From JBBQER01 sp052148155 (GTDB lineage Bacteria > Actinomycetota > Acidimicrobiia > IMCC26256 > PALSA-610): DNA of 55,906 bases. Under the pieces are notes generated by a model. That model was given only the letters and a program-made list of their open reading frames with translations, was not told the DNA's origin and ran no database searches. Positions 1-9,000 of this stretch are shown one piece after another (positions within the stretch are counted from its first letter, which is position 1; each line of letters begins with the position of its first letter). The stretch spans positions 1 to 55,906 of the forward strand of contig JBKQIY010000134.1 of NCBI GenBank assembly GCA_052148155.1, read 5' to 3'. Made by a program: the position numbers and the translations under genes.

Positions 1-133
1 CGACGCCCTCGTCGAAACCGAACTTGGCGAACAGACGGAACGACGCCGCGAGACGCTGCTTGCGGTACAGACGTTCCTCGTCGACGGAATCGAACGTCGC
101 ATCGGACGCGAGGTCGCGCAGCAGTCCGCTCAT
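1..133 (-). CDS. class II aldolase/adducin family protein (N-terminus only)
   Basis: The window edge cuts this gene; about 44 codons are visible, starting at an ATG read leftward from 133. The N-terminus MSGLLRDLASDATFDSVDEE is followed by a segment reading RKQRLAASFRLFAKFGFDEG. That segment is typical of the start of class II aldolase/adducin proteins, just before the conserved GHIT/S metal-site region, which lies outside the window. Family members are Zn-dependent aldolases, epimerases or decarboxylases. The start is 4 bases after the stop of the upstream amidohydrolase, so the two are probably co-transcribed and take part in the same catabolic pathway. The assignment rests on a short segment. 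Confidence 0.6.
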   Translation of the reverse strand, partial: MSGLLRDLASDATFDSVDEERLYRKQRLAASFRLFAKFGFDEGV

Positions 134-137
134 GTCG

Positions 138-1403
138 TCAATGCCTCGCCGCCGTCGGGGCTTCGAAACCCAAAAGCCCACCCAGGGTGCCGCCGACCAT
201 GACCGCCCGCTCGGGCGCGGGGACATCGGCGAACTGCCTTGCGATCAGTTCCTGGCTGGCGCCGAACGTCCCTTCCGCGTGCGGGTAGTCGTTGCCCCAC
301 ACGATCGTCGACAATCCGGTGACGTGCCGACAAGCAACGGCCACCGGGTCGTCCTGAAACGAGACGTGGAACTGGCGCTGCACGTACTCGCTCGGCTTCA
401 ACGGGTACGGCCATTTCTCGTTCAGGCGGAACAGCTGGGCCATGTTGGGCTGGTCATCGTCGGCGCGGGTTTCGTCCCAGTGTCCGAGCCACCAGTCGGC
501 GTCCTGTCCGAGTCCCGTCACCCAGCACTTGTCCATCGACCCCACCAACGATGCCAGCCAGTGGGCGTTGAACTCGATCAGCGCGAAGTGCAGGTCCGGG
601 TAACGCTCGGGGACGCCGCCGCCGATCAGCTCGCAGATGACCTGCTGGGGGACGATCGTGCTGTAGACGCACTGCGTGATCATCCGCTTCGAAGCCGACT
701 TTTCCGTCATCGGCTGGTTGACCTGCGCCGCCGACTCCATGACGACTTTCAGCGTCGTGGAAGCCGGGTCGTTGACTTTCACGCCACCGGTTTGGGTGTG
801 GATGAACACGTGCACGCCGTTCGCTTCGGCCGCCGCCCACACCGGGTCGAAGTCGCGGGAGTAGTACGGCTTGGGTGGGACCGCCGGCAGGAGGATGGCA
901 CGGAACCCGGCCGCCGCGACCCGCTCGATCTCGCCGACCGCGTCGGCGATGTCGGTGATCGGAACCGGCGCGGTCGGAGCGAGCCGTCCGAAATGCGCAG
1001 CGAACCGCTCGATGACGTAGCTGTTGTACACACGAGCGTGGGCCATCGACAGCTCGTGGTCGTCCGAGTACAGCCCGAACAGCGAAAGGTTCGGGTGCAT
1101 CACCTGGACATCGACCCCGTCGAGCTCCATGTCCTCGAGGATCTGTTCGGGAACACCTTCCGGCATCCGTCCGCCGGTCTGGCGATACCGAGAGATCGTC
1201 CAACCCTCGTAGCCGGGTGTGTGCAACCGGCGAAAGATCCGGGCGCCACCCTCGACGAGCGGCTCGATCTCGAAGTCCTCTTCCCAGACGGCCCGATCCC
1301 GCAGATGTTTCGGGAGTCGGGTGACGAACAGGTCCGTCGGCTCGAGGAGGTGCCCGTCGGCAGAGACAACGAAATCTTTCTCCGCGATCGGAGCGTCTGC
1401 CAT
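138..1403 (-). CDS. amidohydrolase family (amidohydrolase-2/ACMSD-like) protein
   Basis: About 421 residues. The TIM-barrel metal hydrolase family PF04909 is recognisable from the N-terminal VSADGHLLEPTDLF metal motif (DxH, where many relatives have HxH), the mid-protein HTQTGG strand and the C-terminal VWGNDYPHAEGTF segment with the catalytic Asp. Relatives are decarboxylases or hydrolases such as ACMSD. The start MADAPIAEKDF is preferred to an ATG 54 bases further upstream because homology to the family begins there. It lies 4 bases before the class II aldolase in the same direction. Related proteins occur at 7731 and 23324, so this is one of three such enzymes in the window. The substrate is unknown. 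Confidence 0.88.
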   Translation of the reverse strand: MADAPIAEKDFVVSADGHLLEPTDLFVTRLPKHLRDRAVWEEDFEIEPLVEGGARIFRRLHTPGYEGWTISRYRQTGGRMPEGVPEQILEDMELDGVDVQVMHPNLSLFGLYSDDHELSMAHARVYNSYVIERFAAHFGRLAPTAPVPITDIADAVGEIERVAAAGFRAILLPAVPPKPYYSRDFDPVWAAAEANGVHVFIHTQTGGVKVNDPASTTLKVVMESAAQVNQPMTEKSASKRMITQCVYSTIVPQQVICELIGGGVPERYPDLHFALIEFNAHWLASLVGSMDKCWVTGLGQDADWWLGHWDETRADDDQPNMAQLFRLNEKWPYPLKPSEYVQRQFHVSFQDDPVAVACRHVTGLSTIVWGNDYPHAEGTFGASQELIARQFADVPAPERAVMVGGTLGGLLGFEAPTAARH

Positions 1404-1546
1404 CGCCTGCGACCTTTCCGCACCGGACCCGATCAGGAGTTGCAACCGGGAACACATCTTCGCGCACGACGCGAACCAGGTTTCCGTCTAGGGTAAGCCA
1501 ACCGGTCGGGACCCGCAACGCCGGCGTGATGGCAAGGGGAGCAGTG

Positions 1547-2605
1547 GTGACGAAGCGGTGGATGCAACGCCCGTCCGGCTCGACGTGGGGCGATTGGGGC
1601 GACGACGACGAGCTCGGCCGCATCAATTTGCTCACCCCCGCCAAGGTCCTCGAAGGGGTGCGCGAGGTCGAGGCCGGCATCAGTTTCTGTCTGAGTCTGC
1701 CGCTCGATTTCCCTGGTGGAACTGCCTTGAACCAGCGGCGCTATCCACCGGTCCTCGCGCCGACCGAGGACATGCGCGGCAATCGTGACACGTTCTACAA
1801 CGTCCACATGAGCGAGATGCACGAGTGGGGCGACCCCCGGTACGTCGACGTGTGGGCCGACGACGTGGTGACCCTCTCGCTGCAGTACTCGACACAGTGG
1901 GACTCGCTCGCCCACGTCGGTGCCGAGTTCGACGCCGACGGCGACGGGATCGAAGAGCCCGTCTACTACAACGGGTACCGGGCCGGGGTCGACCTCGTCG
2001 GACCGAAGCCCGACGCGGCGGGGGACGGCGGCCAGCATCTGTGCTTCGCGCACCACCTCGGCTTGGAGCACATGGCTTTCCAGGGTGTGCAGGGGCGAGG
2101 CGTCCTCGTCGACGTCGCCCACCACTTGGGCAACGACTGGCGCGCAGTCGACCGCAAAACCCTCGAGGAGATCATGGCGGCCGACAACGTCGTGGTCGAG
2201 CCCGGCGACATGCTCTTGGTGCACACCGGTTTCGCGACCGAGGTCCTCAAATGGAACCGCGACCCGGACCCCGTGAAGATCCACACGATGTGCGCCTACC
2301 TCGACGCCCGCGACGAAGCGTTGCTGGAGTGGATCGCCGAGTCGCAGATCTCGGCACTGGTGGCAGACAACTACGCAGTCGAAGGGCTCGTCGGACGCGA
2401 TCGCGACCCGAGCCGGCACTCGCTGCTCCCGATCCACCACCTGTGCCTGTTCCGCCTCGGCGTTCCCCTCGGAGAGATGTGGTACCTGCACGAGCTCGCA
2501 TCCTGGCTGCGCGACCACAACCGGAGCCGATTCCTGCTCACCGCGCCACCGTTGCGTCTCCCCGGAGCGGTGGGCTCGCCACTCACCCCAATCGCGACAG
2601 TCTGA
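1547..2605 (+). CDS. cyclase family protein (kynurenine formamidase fold)
   Basis: About 352 residues of PF04199, a metal-dependent hydrolase fold whose members open lactam, amide or lactone rings. The N-terminal GDWGDDDELGRINLLTPAKV block is the standard opening of actinobacterial members. The usual HxGTHxD metal motif is altered here to WDSLAHVGAEFD, so the Asp after the His is replaced by Gly; the metal site may be reorganised. The GTG at 1547 is chosen because AGGGGA ends 6 bases upstream; in-frame starts at 1526, 1529 and 1544 are possible. The 3' end overlaps the convergent monooxygenase gene by 23 bases. A paralog lies at 20198. Confidence 0.88.
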   Translation: MTKRWMQRPSGSTWGDWGDDDELGRINLLTPAKVLEGVREVEAGISFCLSLPLDFPGGTALNQRRYPPVLAPTEDMRGNRDTFYNVHMSEMHEWGDPRYVDVWADDVVTLSLQYSTQWDSLAHVGAEFDADGDGIEEPVYYNGYRAGVDLVGPKPDAAGDGGQHLCFAHHLGLEHMAFQGVQGRGVLVDVAHHLGNDWRAVDRKTLEEIMAADNVVVEPGDMLLVHTGFATEVLKWNRDPDPVKIHTMCAYLDARDEALLEWIAESQISALVADNYAVEGLVGRDRDPSRHSLLPIHHLCLFRLGVPLGEMWYLHELASWLRDHNRSRFLLTAPPLRLPGAVGSPLTPIATV

Positions 2606-4220
2606 ACGCCTTGTAGTCGTTGTCGCGAACATCGGCGATCACCGAGAAAAGCTTCGGCCGGCCACGCGAGTTCAACAGGTACCGGCGCGGCTTGCCCGGG
2701 ATGTTCGCCCCGAAGAAGTAGCTGGCCTCACCAAACGGAGACATCGCGGCGCCGGCGTCGATCATGTTGGTCCAGTCGTCTTCGGCCGCGCGGTCCACTT
2801 CGATCGTGTCGTAACCGTGGTCTCGCACGTACGTGAGGGTGTCGGTGATGAAGTCCACCTGGTCGCCGTTGTAACGCGGATTGTTACCGGCCGCCGCGTG
2901 CGGCCCCCCCGGGAAGAAGAAATTCGGAAAGCCGGCGCTTTGGACGCCAAGAAACGTCCTCGGACCATCGGCCCAGTCGTCAGCGAGCGCGAGTCCCGCC
3001 CGGCCCCGGATCCCCATACGGGTGAGCGCGCCGGTCCCGAAATCGAAGCCGGTCGCCCACACGACGATGTCGAACTGGCGCACACCTTCGGTCGTCTCAA
3101 TCCCGTCCGCGGTCATGCGCACGATCGGCGTCTGTTGCAGATCGACGAGCGAAACGTTCGGCCTGTTGTACACCTCGTAGTAGTCGGTCACGAACGGAGG
3201 CCGTTTCTCGGCGAAACGGTGGTCGGTCGGGATCAGCTTGTCCGCAGTCTTTGGATCGTTGACAATGCCGCGCACCTTCTCGGAGATGAACCCGCACCAC
3301 TCGGCGTTCGCGGCGTGATCGAACAACAAGTCGGTGTAATGGCTGGTGAGCTTCGAGAAGCCAGGACTGTTCCACATCTTCTCGAAAAACGCGCGGCGCT
3401 CCTCTTGCGAGTCATCGAACGTGGCACGATCGTGCGCGGCGTGCAAAAACCCGCTCGGCGACGTGTTCAGCGTCTCGCGTATCGTTTCGAAATCGGCCCT
3501 CAGTTGTGCCTGTTCTTCGGGTGTGATCGGCGAGTTGTTGAGCGGCGTGCACCAGTTGGCGGTGCGTTGATACACCGTCAATGAGCCAACCTCGCCGGCG
3601 ATGGCAGGGATCAGCTGGACGCCGCTCGATCCGGTACCGATGACCGCGACGCGCTTGCCCGCGACATCGACCGGTGTCGCCGGCCACCGCCCCGTGTGGA
3701 ACGACGCACCACGAAAATCTTCCCGCCCCGGCACGTCCGGGAAGTACGGAACCGACAGGACACCCGTCGCGGCGATCAAGAACTGCGTCCGGAACTCGGT
3801 GCCGTCATCGGACACCACGGTCCAGGTGCCCGAACGCTCGTCGTAGACGGCCGCGGAGACCGACGTGTCGAATCGGATGTAGCGCCGAAGGTCGAACCGG
3901 TCGACCACGTGGTTGAGGTAACGCTCGATCTCAGGTTGTTCGGCGAAATGCTCTCGCCACTCCCACTCTTCGAACAGCGCCTTCGAGAACAGGTACGCGT
4001 AGGTGTAGCTCTCCGAGTCGAACCGTGCTCCCGGGTAGCGGTTCCAATACCACGTACCCCCGACGCCGCCACCGGCCTCGAGCGCCAGCGCGGAGAAACC
4101 TGCTTGTCGAGCGCGATACAGCTGGTAGATACCGGAGATGCCTGCGCCGACAACGAGCACGTCGACGTCGGCGGCGGGCCGCCGCGAGCTGTTGTCCAAC
4201 GCGGGTTCGGAGGATTCCAT
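2583..4220 (-). CDS. FAD-dependent Baeyer-Villiger-type monooxygenase
   Basis: About 545 residues. The N-terminal FAD-binding motif VVGAGISG is followed by the GGVGGTWYWNRYPGARFD block. The diagnostic class I BVMO fingerprint FxGxxxHxxxWP reads FRGASFHTGRWP, and a second Rossmann motif (VIGTGSSG) for NADPH follows. This order matches cyclohexanone- and phenylacetone-type monooxygenases, which insert oxygen next to a ketone to give an ester or lactone. The start MESSEPALDNS is chosen over an ATG 72 bases upstream, whose extension is Arg-rich and unlike the family. It is transcribed divergently from the Rieske oxygenase, with a palindromic operator-like site between them. A role in ring or side-chain cleavage in block A is inferred. 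Confidence 0.93.
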   Translation of the reverse strand: MESSEPALDNSSRRPAADVDVLVVGAGISGIYQLYRARQAGFSALALEAGGGVGGTWYWNRYPGARFDSESYTYAYLFSKALFEEWEWREHFAEQPEIERYLNHVVDRFDLRRYIRFDTSVSAAVYDERSGTWTVVSDDGTEFRTQFLIAATGVLSVPYFPDVPGREDFRGASFHTGRWPATPVDVAGKRVAVIGTGSSGVQLIPAIAGEVGSLTVYQRTANWCTPLNNSPITPEEQAQLRADFETIRETLNTSPSGFLHAAHDRATFDDSQEERRAFFEKMWNSPGFSKLTSHYTDLLFDHAANAEWCGFISEKVRGIVNDPKTADKLIPTDHRFAEKRPPFVTDYYEVYNRPNVSLVDLQQTPIVRMTADGIETTEGVRQFDIVVWATGFDFGTGALTRMGIRGRAGLALADDWADGPRTFLGVQSAGFPNFFFPGGPHAAAGNNPRYNGDQVDFITDTLTYVRDHGYDTIEVDRAAEDDWTNMIDAGAAMSPFGEASYFFGANIPGKPRRYLLNSRGRPKLFSVIADVRDNDYKAFRLSRLG

Positions 4221-4256
4221 ACGTCTCCCGCGCTTCCCGCGGTGCCGGACGCGTTG

Positions 4257-4272
4257 TACCGACCGGTTAGTA
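4257..4272. promoter_or_regulatory. operator-like palindrome between divergent oxygenase genes
   Basis: TACCGACCGGTTAGTA has half-sites TACCGAC and, on the other strand, TACTAAC, separated by CG. The arms agree at 5 of 7 positions and the mismatches are transitions. It is in the 95-base gap between the monooxygenase (minus) and the Rieske oxygenase (plus) and overlaps a possible -10 element (TAGTAT). Its form suits a TetR-family dimer, but the regulator is not identified. Confidence 0.4.
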
Positions 4273-4315
4273 TATCGTCCCCGACAGCGCACTCCGACAG
4301 GGAAGGGGCCGCTGC

Positions 4316-5680
4316 GTGGGGATCGTGGAACAGAAGCGGCCGGTCCTGGCGGTGCCGTACGCGATGGAGTTCCCCGACCGGGTTCGTAAGGAGCGCTACT
4401 ACGACCCGGACTTCTTCCAGATGGAAGTCGAGTTGCTGTGGCCTCGGGTCTGGCAGATGGCGTGCCGGCTCGAGGAAATCCCAGCGCCGGGCGATTTCGT
4501 CGAATACCAGTTCCTCGACCAGTCGATCGTCGTGGTGCGCACCCACGACCTGGGAGTGCGGGCGTTCCAAAACGCCTGCCGCCATCGTGGCGTCAAGGTC
4601 GTCGAGGGCCGAGGAACGTGCGAGACCGGGTTCACCTGCCCGTTCCACGGATGGTGCTACGGCCTCGACGGCAAGAACACTGCCGTCACACGCCGAAAGA
4701 CATTCGCCGAGCACAACCTGGCTCCGGACGACATCAACCTCACACCGGTGCGCTGCGAAGCGCACAGCGGGTGCGCGTGGATCAACCTCGACGACGACGC
4801 GCCACCGTTGCGGCAGTGCATCGAGCCGTTCGCCACCATCATGGACGCGTGGAAGGTGGCGTCGCTGCGGACCGAGTGGTGGTACGCGTGCCGTCTCCCC
4901 GTGAACTGGAAGCTCGCACAAGAGGCGTTCACGGAGATGTACCACGTCGTGAGGACCCATCCCCAACTCGTCATCCCCGGACGGTACGGCCAGCACGCCG
5001 GGGGCGCGTTCGACCCGCGCGCGTTCATCGATGCGGACATCCACTATCTGCGCACGATGAGCGACGGCATGGCCGGAATGGTTCACGCGAACGACGTGCG
5101 CATCGCCGAAAATCTGCGGGACATCGAACTGCCCGCCGACCCGACCCTCGCGATGTCGACCTGGAACCAGACGCTCAACGAATCGGTCGTGAACTGGCAC
5201 CGGGCCGCGGGCGCCGACATCCCCGACCTCAACGAACTCGACGCGAACGGGATGAACGAGCCGATGGGCTACTGCTTCCCGCACTATTTCGTGTTGCCGA
5301 TGTATAGCAGCGCCTCCTCATACCGTTTCCGTCCGCTCGGACCGGAAGAGACACTGATGGAGATCTGGTCGCTCACGCGGTTCCCGGACGGTCACGAGCC
5401 GGAGAAACCGACACCGCCCGAACCCTGGGAAACCGACGATCCCCGGTGGCCGCCGATCCCCGCGCAGGACTTCTCGAACCTGCCGAGACAACAACAAGGC
5501 CTGCACGCGAAAGGCTTCGAATACATGCGCCTGTCCGCCCGGGCCGAAGGGCACATCTCGAACTTCGAACGGACCGTCGACGGCTTCCTCGCCGGCCTTC
5601 CCTACGACCAGCTGCTGCCGGCGCTGCAGTCGATCAACGTGAACCCGCTCGACATGCCGATCGTCGACATCGGCTTCTGA
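4316..5680 (+). CDS. aromatic ring-hydroxylating oxygenase, Rieske alpha subunit
   Basis: About 454 residues. The Rieske [2Fe-2S] ligands are clear: CRHRG, then after 15 intervening residues CPFHGW. The mononuclear iron site of the C-terminal domain is seen in NWKLAQEAFTEMYHVVRTHP, which carries the two His ligands; the third, carboxylate, ligand lies further on and was not pinned down. Such proteins dihydroxylate, monohydroxylate or demethylate aromatic and other cyclic substrates, taking electrons from a separate reductase. No beta subunit, ferredoxin or reductase gene is adjacent, so those partners must be encoded elsewhere. The GTG at 4316 follows a purine-rich AGGGAAGGGG stretch. It is followed after 49 bases by a SnoaL-like gene. 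Confidence 0.93.
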   Translation: MGIVEQKRPVLAVPYAMEFPDRVRKERYYDPDFFQMEVELLWPRVWQMACRLEEIPAPGDFVEYQFLDQSIVVVRTHDLGVRAFQNACRHRGVKVVEGRGTCETGFTCPFHGWCYGLDGKNTAVTRRKTFAEHNLAPDDINLTPVRCEAHSGCAWINLDDDAPPLRQCIEPFATIMDAWKVASLRTEWWYACRLPVNWKLAQEAFTEMYHVVRTHPQLVIPGRYGQHAGGAFDPRAFIDADIHYLRTMSDGMAGMVHANDVRIAENLRDIELPADPTLAMSTWNQTLNESVVNWHRAAGADIPDLNELDANGMNEPMGYCFPHYFVLPMYSSASSYRFRPLGPEETLMEIWSLTRFPDGHEPEKPTPPEPWETDDPRWPPIPAQDFSNLPRQQQGLHAKGFEYMRLSARAEGHISNFERTVDGFLAGLPYDQLLPALQSINVNPLDMPIVDIGF

Positions 5681-5729
5681 GCGCGGCTGACGTGAACGCC
5701 GCGACCACGCCGCGCCGGAGGCCAGCCCA

Positions 5730-6131
5730 GTGAGCACCAACCCGACATACGCAGACGTCGTCGAGGGGATCCGCGCCACCATCGCCGCGTACACACAGGC
5801 GTTGGACGACGGCCGGACCGACGATGTCGTCGCCACGTTCTGCCCCGACGGCGTCTGCGAGATCCCCGGCATGGGTACCCACCAGGGCCACGACGCCCTG
5901 CGCGACGCCTACACCCAATGGACGCCGAAACGGCCTCAGTGCCACCTTGTCGTCAACACCCTCGTCACCGACTGGAACGACCACGAAGCCGACGCGATCA
6001 GCGACGTGATATTCATCCTGCAGCGCGACTCCGGCTGGGCGATCCAGCTCGTCGGCCGATACCACGACACGCTCCACCACAACGACGGCGCGTGGCGATT
6101 CCACCGTCGGACCGCCACGTTCGTGACCTAA
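5730..6131 (+). CDS. SnoaL-like / nuclear transport factor 2 family protein
   Basis: 133 residues with the NTF2-like cone fold pattern: an N-terminal helix (ATIAAYTQALDDGRTDDVVATFCPDG), the central GMGTHQGHDALRDAY segment, and C-terminal strands ending in DGAWRFHRRTATFV. The family includes small isomerases, hydratases and ring-hydroxylating oxygenase beta subunits, which share this fold. Its position directly after the Rieske alpha subunit makes a beta-subunit-like or downstream isomerase role possible, but the sequence looks like the generic SnoaL type. Start GTG 5730 has a GGAGG upstream. A paralog also follows the cyclase-family gene at 20198. Confidence 0.85.
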   Translation: MSTNPTYADVVEGIRATIAAYTQALDDGRTDDVVATFCPDGVCEIPGMGTHQGHDALRDAYTQWTPKRPQCHLVVNTLVTDWNDHEADAISDVIFILQRDSGWAIQLVGRYHDTLHHNDGAWRFHRRTATFVT

Positions 6132-6209
6132 CGAACCGACCGAACATTGCCGGCCGGCTCGCGACGTCGCCATGACGTGACCACTTCGAAAACGAAGGAG
6201 ATGCCAGAC

Positions 6210-7622
6210 ATGCAGCACTTCGACAGGCTGTACATCGACGGAGCTTGGGTTTCCCCGGCGGGGACCGACACGCTCGACGTGATCGACTCGACCACCGAGG
6301 AGGTCTTCGCCACCATTCCCGCGGGTGTCGCCGCCGACATCGACCGTGCCGTCGCTGCCGCGAGGGCCGCGTTCGCCGCCTGGTCGGACGAGTCGCCACC
6401 CGAACGCGCGAAGTTGCTGCGCCGAGTCGCCGAAGCGCTCGAAGCGCGACGCGACGAAATCGCCGACGTGATCACGCACGAAGTCGGGATGCCGAAAGGT
6501 CAGTCGGCCGCCATCCAGGTCGGTACCGGTATCGCCGCGTTCTCGACTGCGTCGCAGGTCGCGTCGACCTTCGAGTTCGAAGACACGACCAACGGTCTCG
6601 TCGTGAAAGAGCCCATCGGCGTCGTGGGCTGCATCACACCGTGGAATTATCCGCTCAATCAGATCGGCGCGAAGGTCGCCTACGCGCTCGCGGCCGGTTG
6701 CACAGTCGTGTTGAAGCCGTCCGAGGTCGCGCCGGTCAACGCGTTCATCCTGGCGGAGATCATCGACGACGTCGGTTTCCCGCCCGGCGTGTTCAACCTG
6801 GTCTCGGGCGTCGGGCCCGTCGTCGGTGAAGCGCTGGCCGCGCATCCCGACGTTGACATGGTGTCATTCACCGGGTCGACCCGCGCCGGCCGGCGAGTCG
6901 CACAGCTCGCGAGCGAGTCGATCAAGCGGGTCGCGTTGGAGCTCGGCGGGAAGTCACCGAATGTGCTCCTCGACGACGCTGATTTCCCGAAAGCGGTGAA
7001 GGGCGGCGTCGCCGCCGCGTACGCGAACTCCGGTCAGACCTGCAGCGCGCTGACCCGCATGATCGTCCCCCGCTCGCGCCTGGCCGAAGTGGAACAGCTC
7101 GCACGCGACGCGGCGGAGGCGTACACCGTCGGCGATCCGTTCGCGGACGGCACAACCCTCGGCCCGCTGATCTCTTCGGTGCAGCGCGACCGCGTGCGGG
7201 GCTACATCAACCAGGGCATCGAGGAAGGCGCGGTACTCGTCACCGGCGGGGCCGAGCCACCCGAGTCGCTCGAGACCGGATACTTCGTCAAGCCGACCGT
7301 CTTTTCGAACGTGACCCGCGACATGACGATCGCACAAGAAGAGATCTTCGGGCCGGTGCTGTCGATCATCCCGTACGACACCGAGGACGAAGCCGTCGAC
7401 ATCGCCAACGACAGCCTCTACGGGCTGGCCGCGGCAGTGTCAGGAAGTGACGAGCGCGCACAGCGGGTCGCCCGCAAAATTCGAGCCGGTCAAGTGCGCG
7501 TGAACTCAGGACGATTCGTGGGCGGCGCACCCTTCGGTGGCTACAAGCAGTCGGGCCTCGGACGCGAGCACGGCAAATACGGACTCGAAGAGTTCCTCGA
7601 AGTGAAAGCGCTGTTCATCTGA
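6210..7622 (+). CDS. NAD(P)-dependent aldehyde dehydrogenase
   Basis: About 470 residues, full length for the ALDH superfamily. The oxyanion Asn motif PWNYPL, the general base Glu in ALELGGKSPN (about residue 244) and the catalytic Cys in SGQTCSALTR (about residue 278) are all present, as is the C-terminal PFGGYKQSGLGRE block. It oxidises an aldehyde to an acid. The ATG at 6210 is chosen because GAAGGAG ends 9 bases upstream; an ATG at 6201 is too close to it. It is probably the last gene of the oxygenase-SnoaL-ALDH transcript. It likely removes the aldehyde formed after ring cleavage; that role is inferred from position. Confidence 0.95.
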   Translation: MQHFDRLYIDGAWVSPAGTDTLDVIDSTTEEVFATIPAGVAADIDRAVAAARAAFAAWSDESPPERAKLLRRVAEALEARRDEIADVITHEVGMPKGQSAAIQVGTGIAAFSTASQVASTFEFEDTTNGLVVKEPIGVVGCITPWNYPLNQIGAKVAYALAAGCTVVLKPSEVAPVNAFILAEIIDDVGFPPGVFNLVSGVGPVVGEALAAHPDVDMVSFTGSTRAGRRVAQLASESIKRVALELGGKSPNVLLDDADFPKAVKGGVAAAYANSGQTCSALTRMIVPRSRLAEVEQLARDAAEAYTVGDPFADGTTLGPLISSVQRDRVRGYINQGIEEGAVLVTGGAEPPESLETGYFVKPTVFSNVTRDMTIAQEEIFGPVLSIIPYDTEDEAVDIANDSLYGLAAAVSGSDERAQRVARKIRAGQVRVNSGRFVGGAPFGGYKQSGLGREHGKYGLEEFLEVKALFI

Positions 7623-7730
7623 CGTCGTCAGTTACCGCCTCGCGGGCGGTCAGGCGGCGACGATCGGGTTCGTCGATCGATTCGTCGTGCGCCCGGGTGC
7701 CCACGCACGCTCGGCGGACATGTCTCGGTG

Positions 7731-8870
7731 CTACCAGAAGTTGTAAAGGTGGCGGGCGTTGAGTTCGGCGATCTGGCGGGCGTCGTCGTCGGGGATGTCG
7801 TGCACCGCGTCGGCGAGGACTTTGCGGCTGTCGGGCCAGTTGGAATCGTTGTGCGGGAAGTCGCACTCCCACATCAGTTTGTCGAGGCCGATCAGGCCGC
7901 GGTTGATGACGGCGTAACGATCGGCGACCATGCAGACCCAGAAGTGCTGCGCGAACACTTCGGAAGGCAAGCGGCTGCAGTTGACACCTTCGTAACGGCT
8001 GCGCTGCCACGTATAGTCGAGACGTTCGAGCACGTACGGCACCCAACCGGCGCCGCCTTCGGAGAGTGCGATTCTGCAGGTGGGGTGCGATTCGAGCGCG
8101 CCGGAGAAGATGAGATCGGCGAGCGCACTCATCGAGTTCACGCCACACAGCGCGACACCGACCGAACGTGTCGTGTCCGGCGACGGCGAAAGCAGACCTG
8201 ACGAGGTGCCGATGTGCATCGACAGCGGCAGTCCGGTATCGGCCGCGGCCGAGAAGACAGGATCCCAGTGGCCGGTCGGGAACGACGGCAACCCAATCGG
8301 GTACGGGTTTTCGACAAAACTGATCGCCTTGGAGCCCTTCGCCGCACACCGCTCGATTTCGCGCGCTGCGAGCTGTGTGTCCCACAACGGGATCAACGTC
8401 TGGGGAATGAACCGATCCGGGTAGGCGGCGCACCACTCGTCGAGCATCCAGTTGTTCCATGCCTGCAGACACGCCAACGCGAGATCACGATCCGTCGCTT
8501 CGAGGAAGCGGTTGCCGCCGAAGCGAGGAAACGTGGGGAACAGCAACTCGGCCCACACGCCGTCCTCGTCCATTGCACGGACGCGCTCGTGGACGTCGTA
8601 CGCAGCTGGGATCATGTCGTCGTAACGGCGGGCGAACAGGTCGTCGCCCTTGCCCTCCTCGCCGGCACGGAACCGGCGCGTATGCACGTTCCCTTGGAAC
8701 AGAAGCGGATAGAAGCGATCCTCCCACTCCCAACCCTGAACGCCAGGTTCCGGTTCGATGATCCGCGGCGCCCGGTCGCGATAGCGCGGCGCGATGTGGT
8801 CAACGAACACTCCCGCCGGCTCAATCACATGGTCATCGACAGAGATCAGCTTCGTATCCGCGGTCAGCAC
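7731..8870 (-). CDS. amidohydrolase family (amidohydrolase-2) protein
   Basis: 379 residues, PF04909 type. The metal motif near the N-terminus is SVDDHVIEPAGVF (DxH form), followed by EWEDRFYPLLFQGNVHTRRF; the C-terminal catalytic Asp lies in LMWECDFPHNDSNWP. This group is abundant in actinobacterial degradation clusters and usually has no assigned substrate. It is convergent with the aldehyde dehydrogenase, separated by 108 bases, and forms the end of catabolic block A. The ATG at 8870 gives a sequence that starts directly at the family's first strand (TKLISVDDH). Confidence 0.9.
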   Translation of the reverse strand: MLTADTKLISVDDHVIEPAGVFVDHIAPRYRDRAPRIIEPEPGVQGWEWEDRFYPLLFQGNVHTRRFRAGEEGKGDDLFARRYDDMIPAAYDVHERVRAMDEDGVWAELLFPTFPRFGGNRFLEATDRDLALACLQAWNNWMLDEWCAAYPDRFIPQTLIPLWDTQLAAREIERCAAKGSKAISFVENPYPIGLPSFPTGHWDPVFSAAADTGLPLSMHIGTSSGLLSPSPDTTRSVGVALCGVNSMSALADLIFSGALESHPTCRIALSEGGAGWVPYVLERLDYTWQRSRYEGVNCSRLPSEVFAQHFWVCMVADRYAVINRGLIGLDKLMWECDFPHNDSNWPDSRKVLADAVHDIPDDDARQIAELNARHLYNFW

Positions 8871-9000
8871 ACCACCAGTCTACGAAGGCCGCAACGCTGC
8901 TCCCACTGTCAGGGAAGGCGCCGAGCGGGAGGCGGCGTCACTGGCGCGTCACCACGAGCCGCGGGTCGTCGTTCGAAACGCCGCGCGTCACGATGGCACC

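Noticed and set aside
24..1496. 490-codon plus-strand open frame across the first amidohydrolase gene
   Set aside because: It is the antisense of a well-supported amidohydrolase; its translation is Arg/Val/Asp-rich without domain features, as expected for high-GC shadows.
3776..5284. 502-codon minus-strand open frame across the Rieske oxygenase
   Set aside because: Antisense of a gene with complete Rieske and iron-site motifs; no domain of its own.
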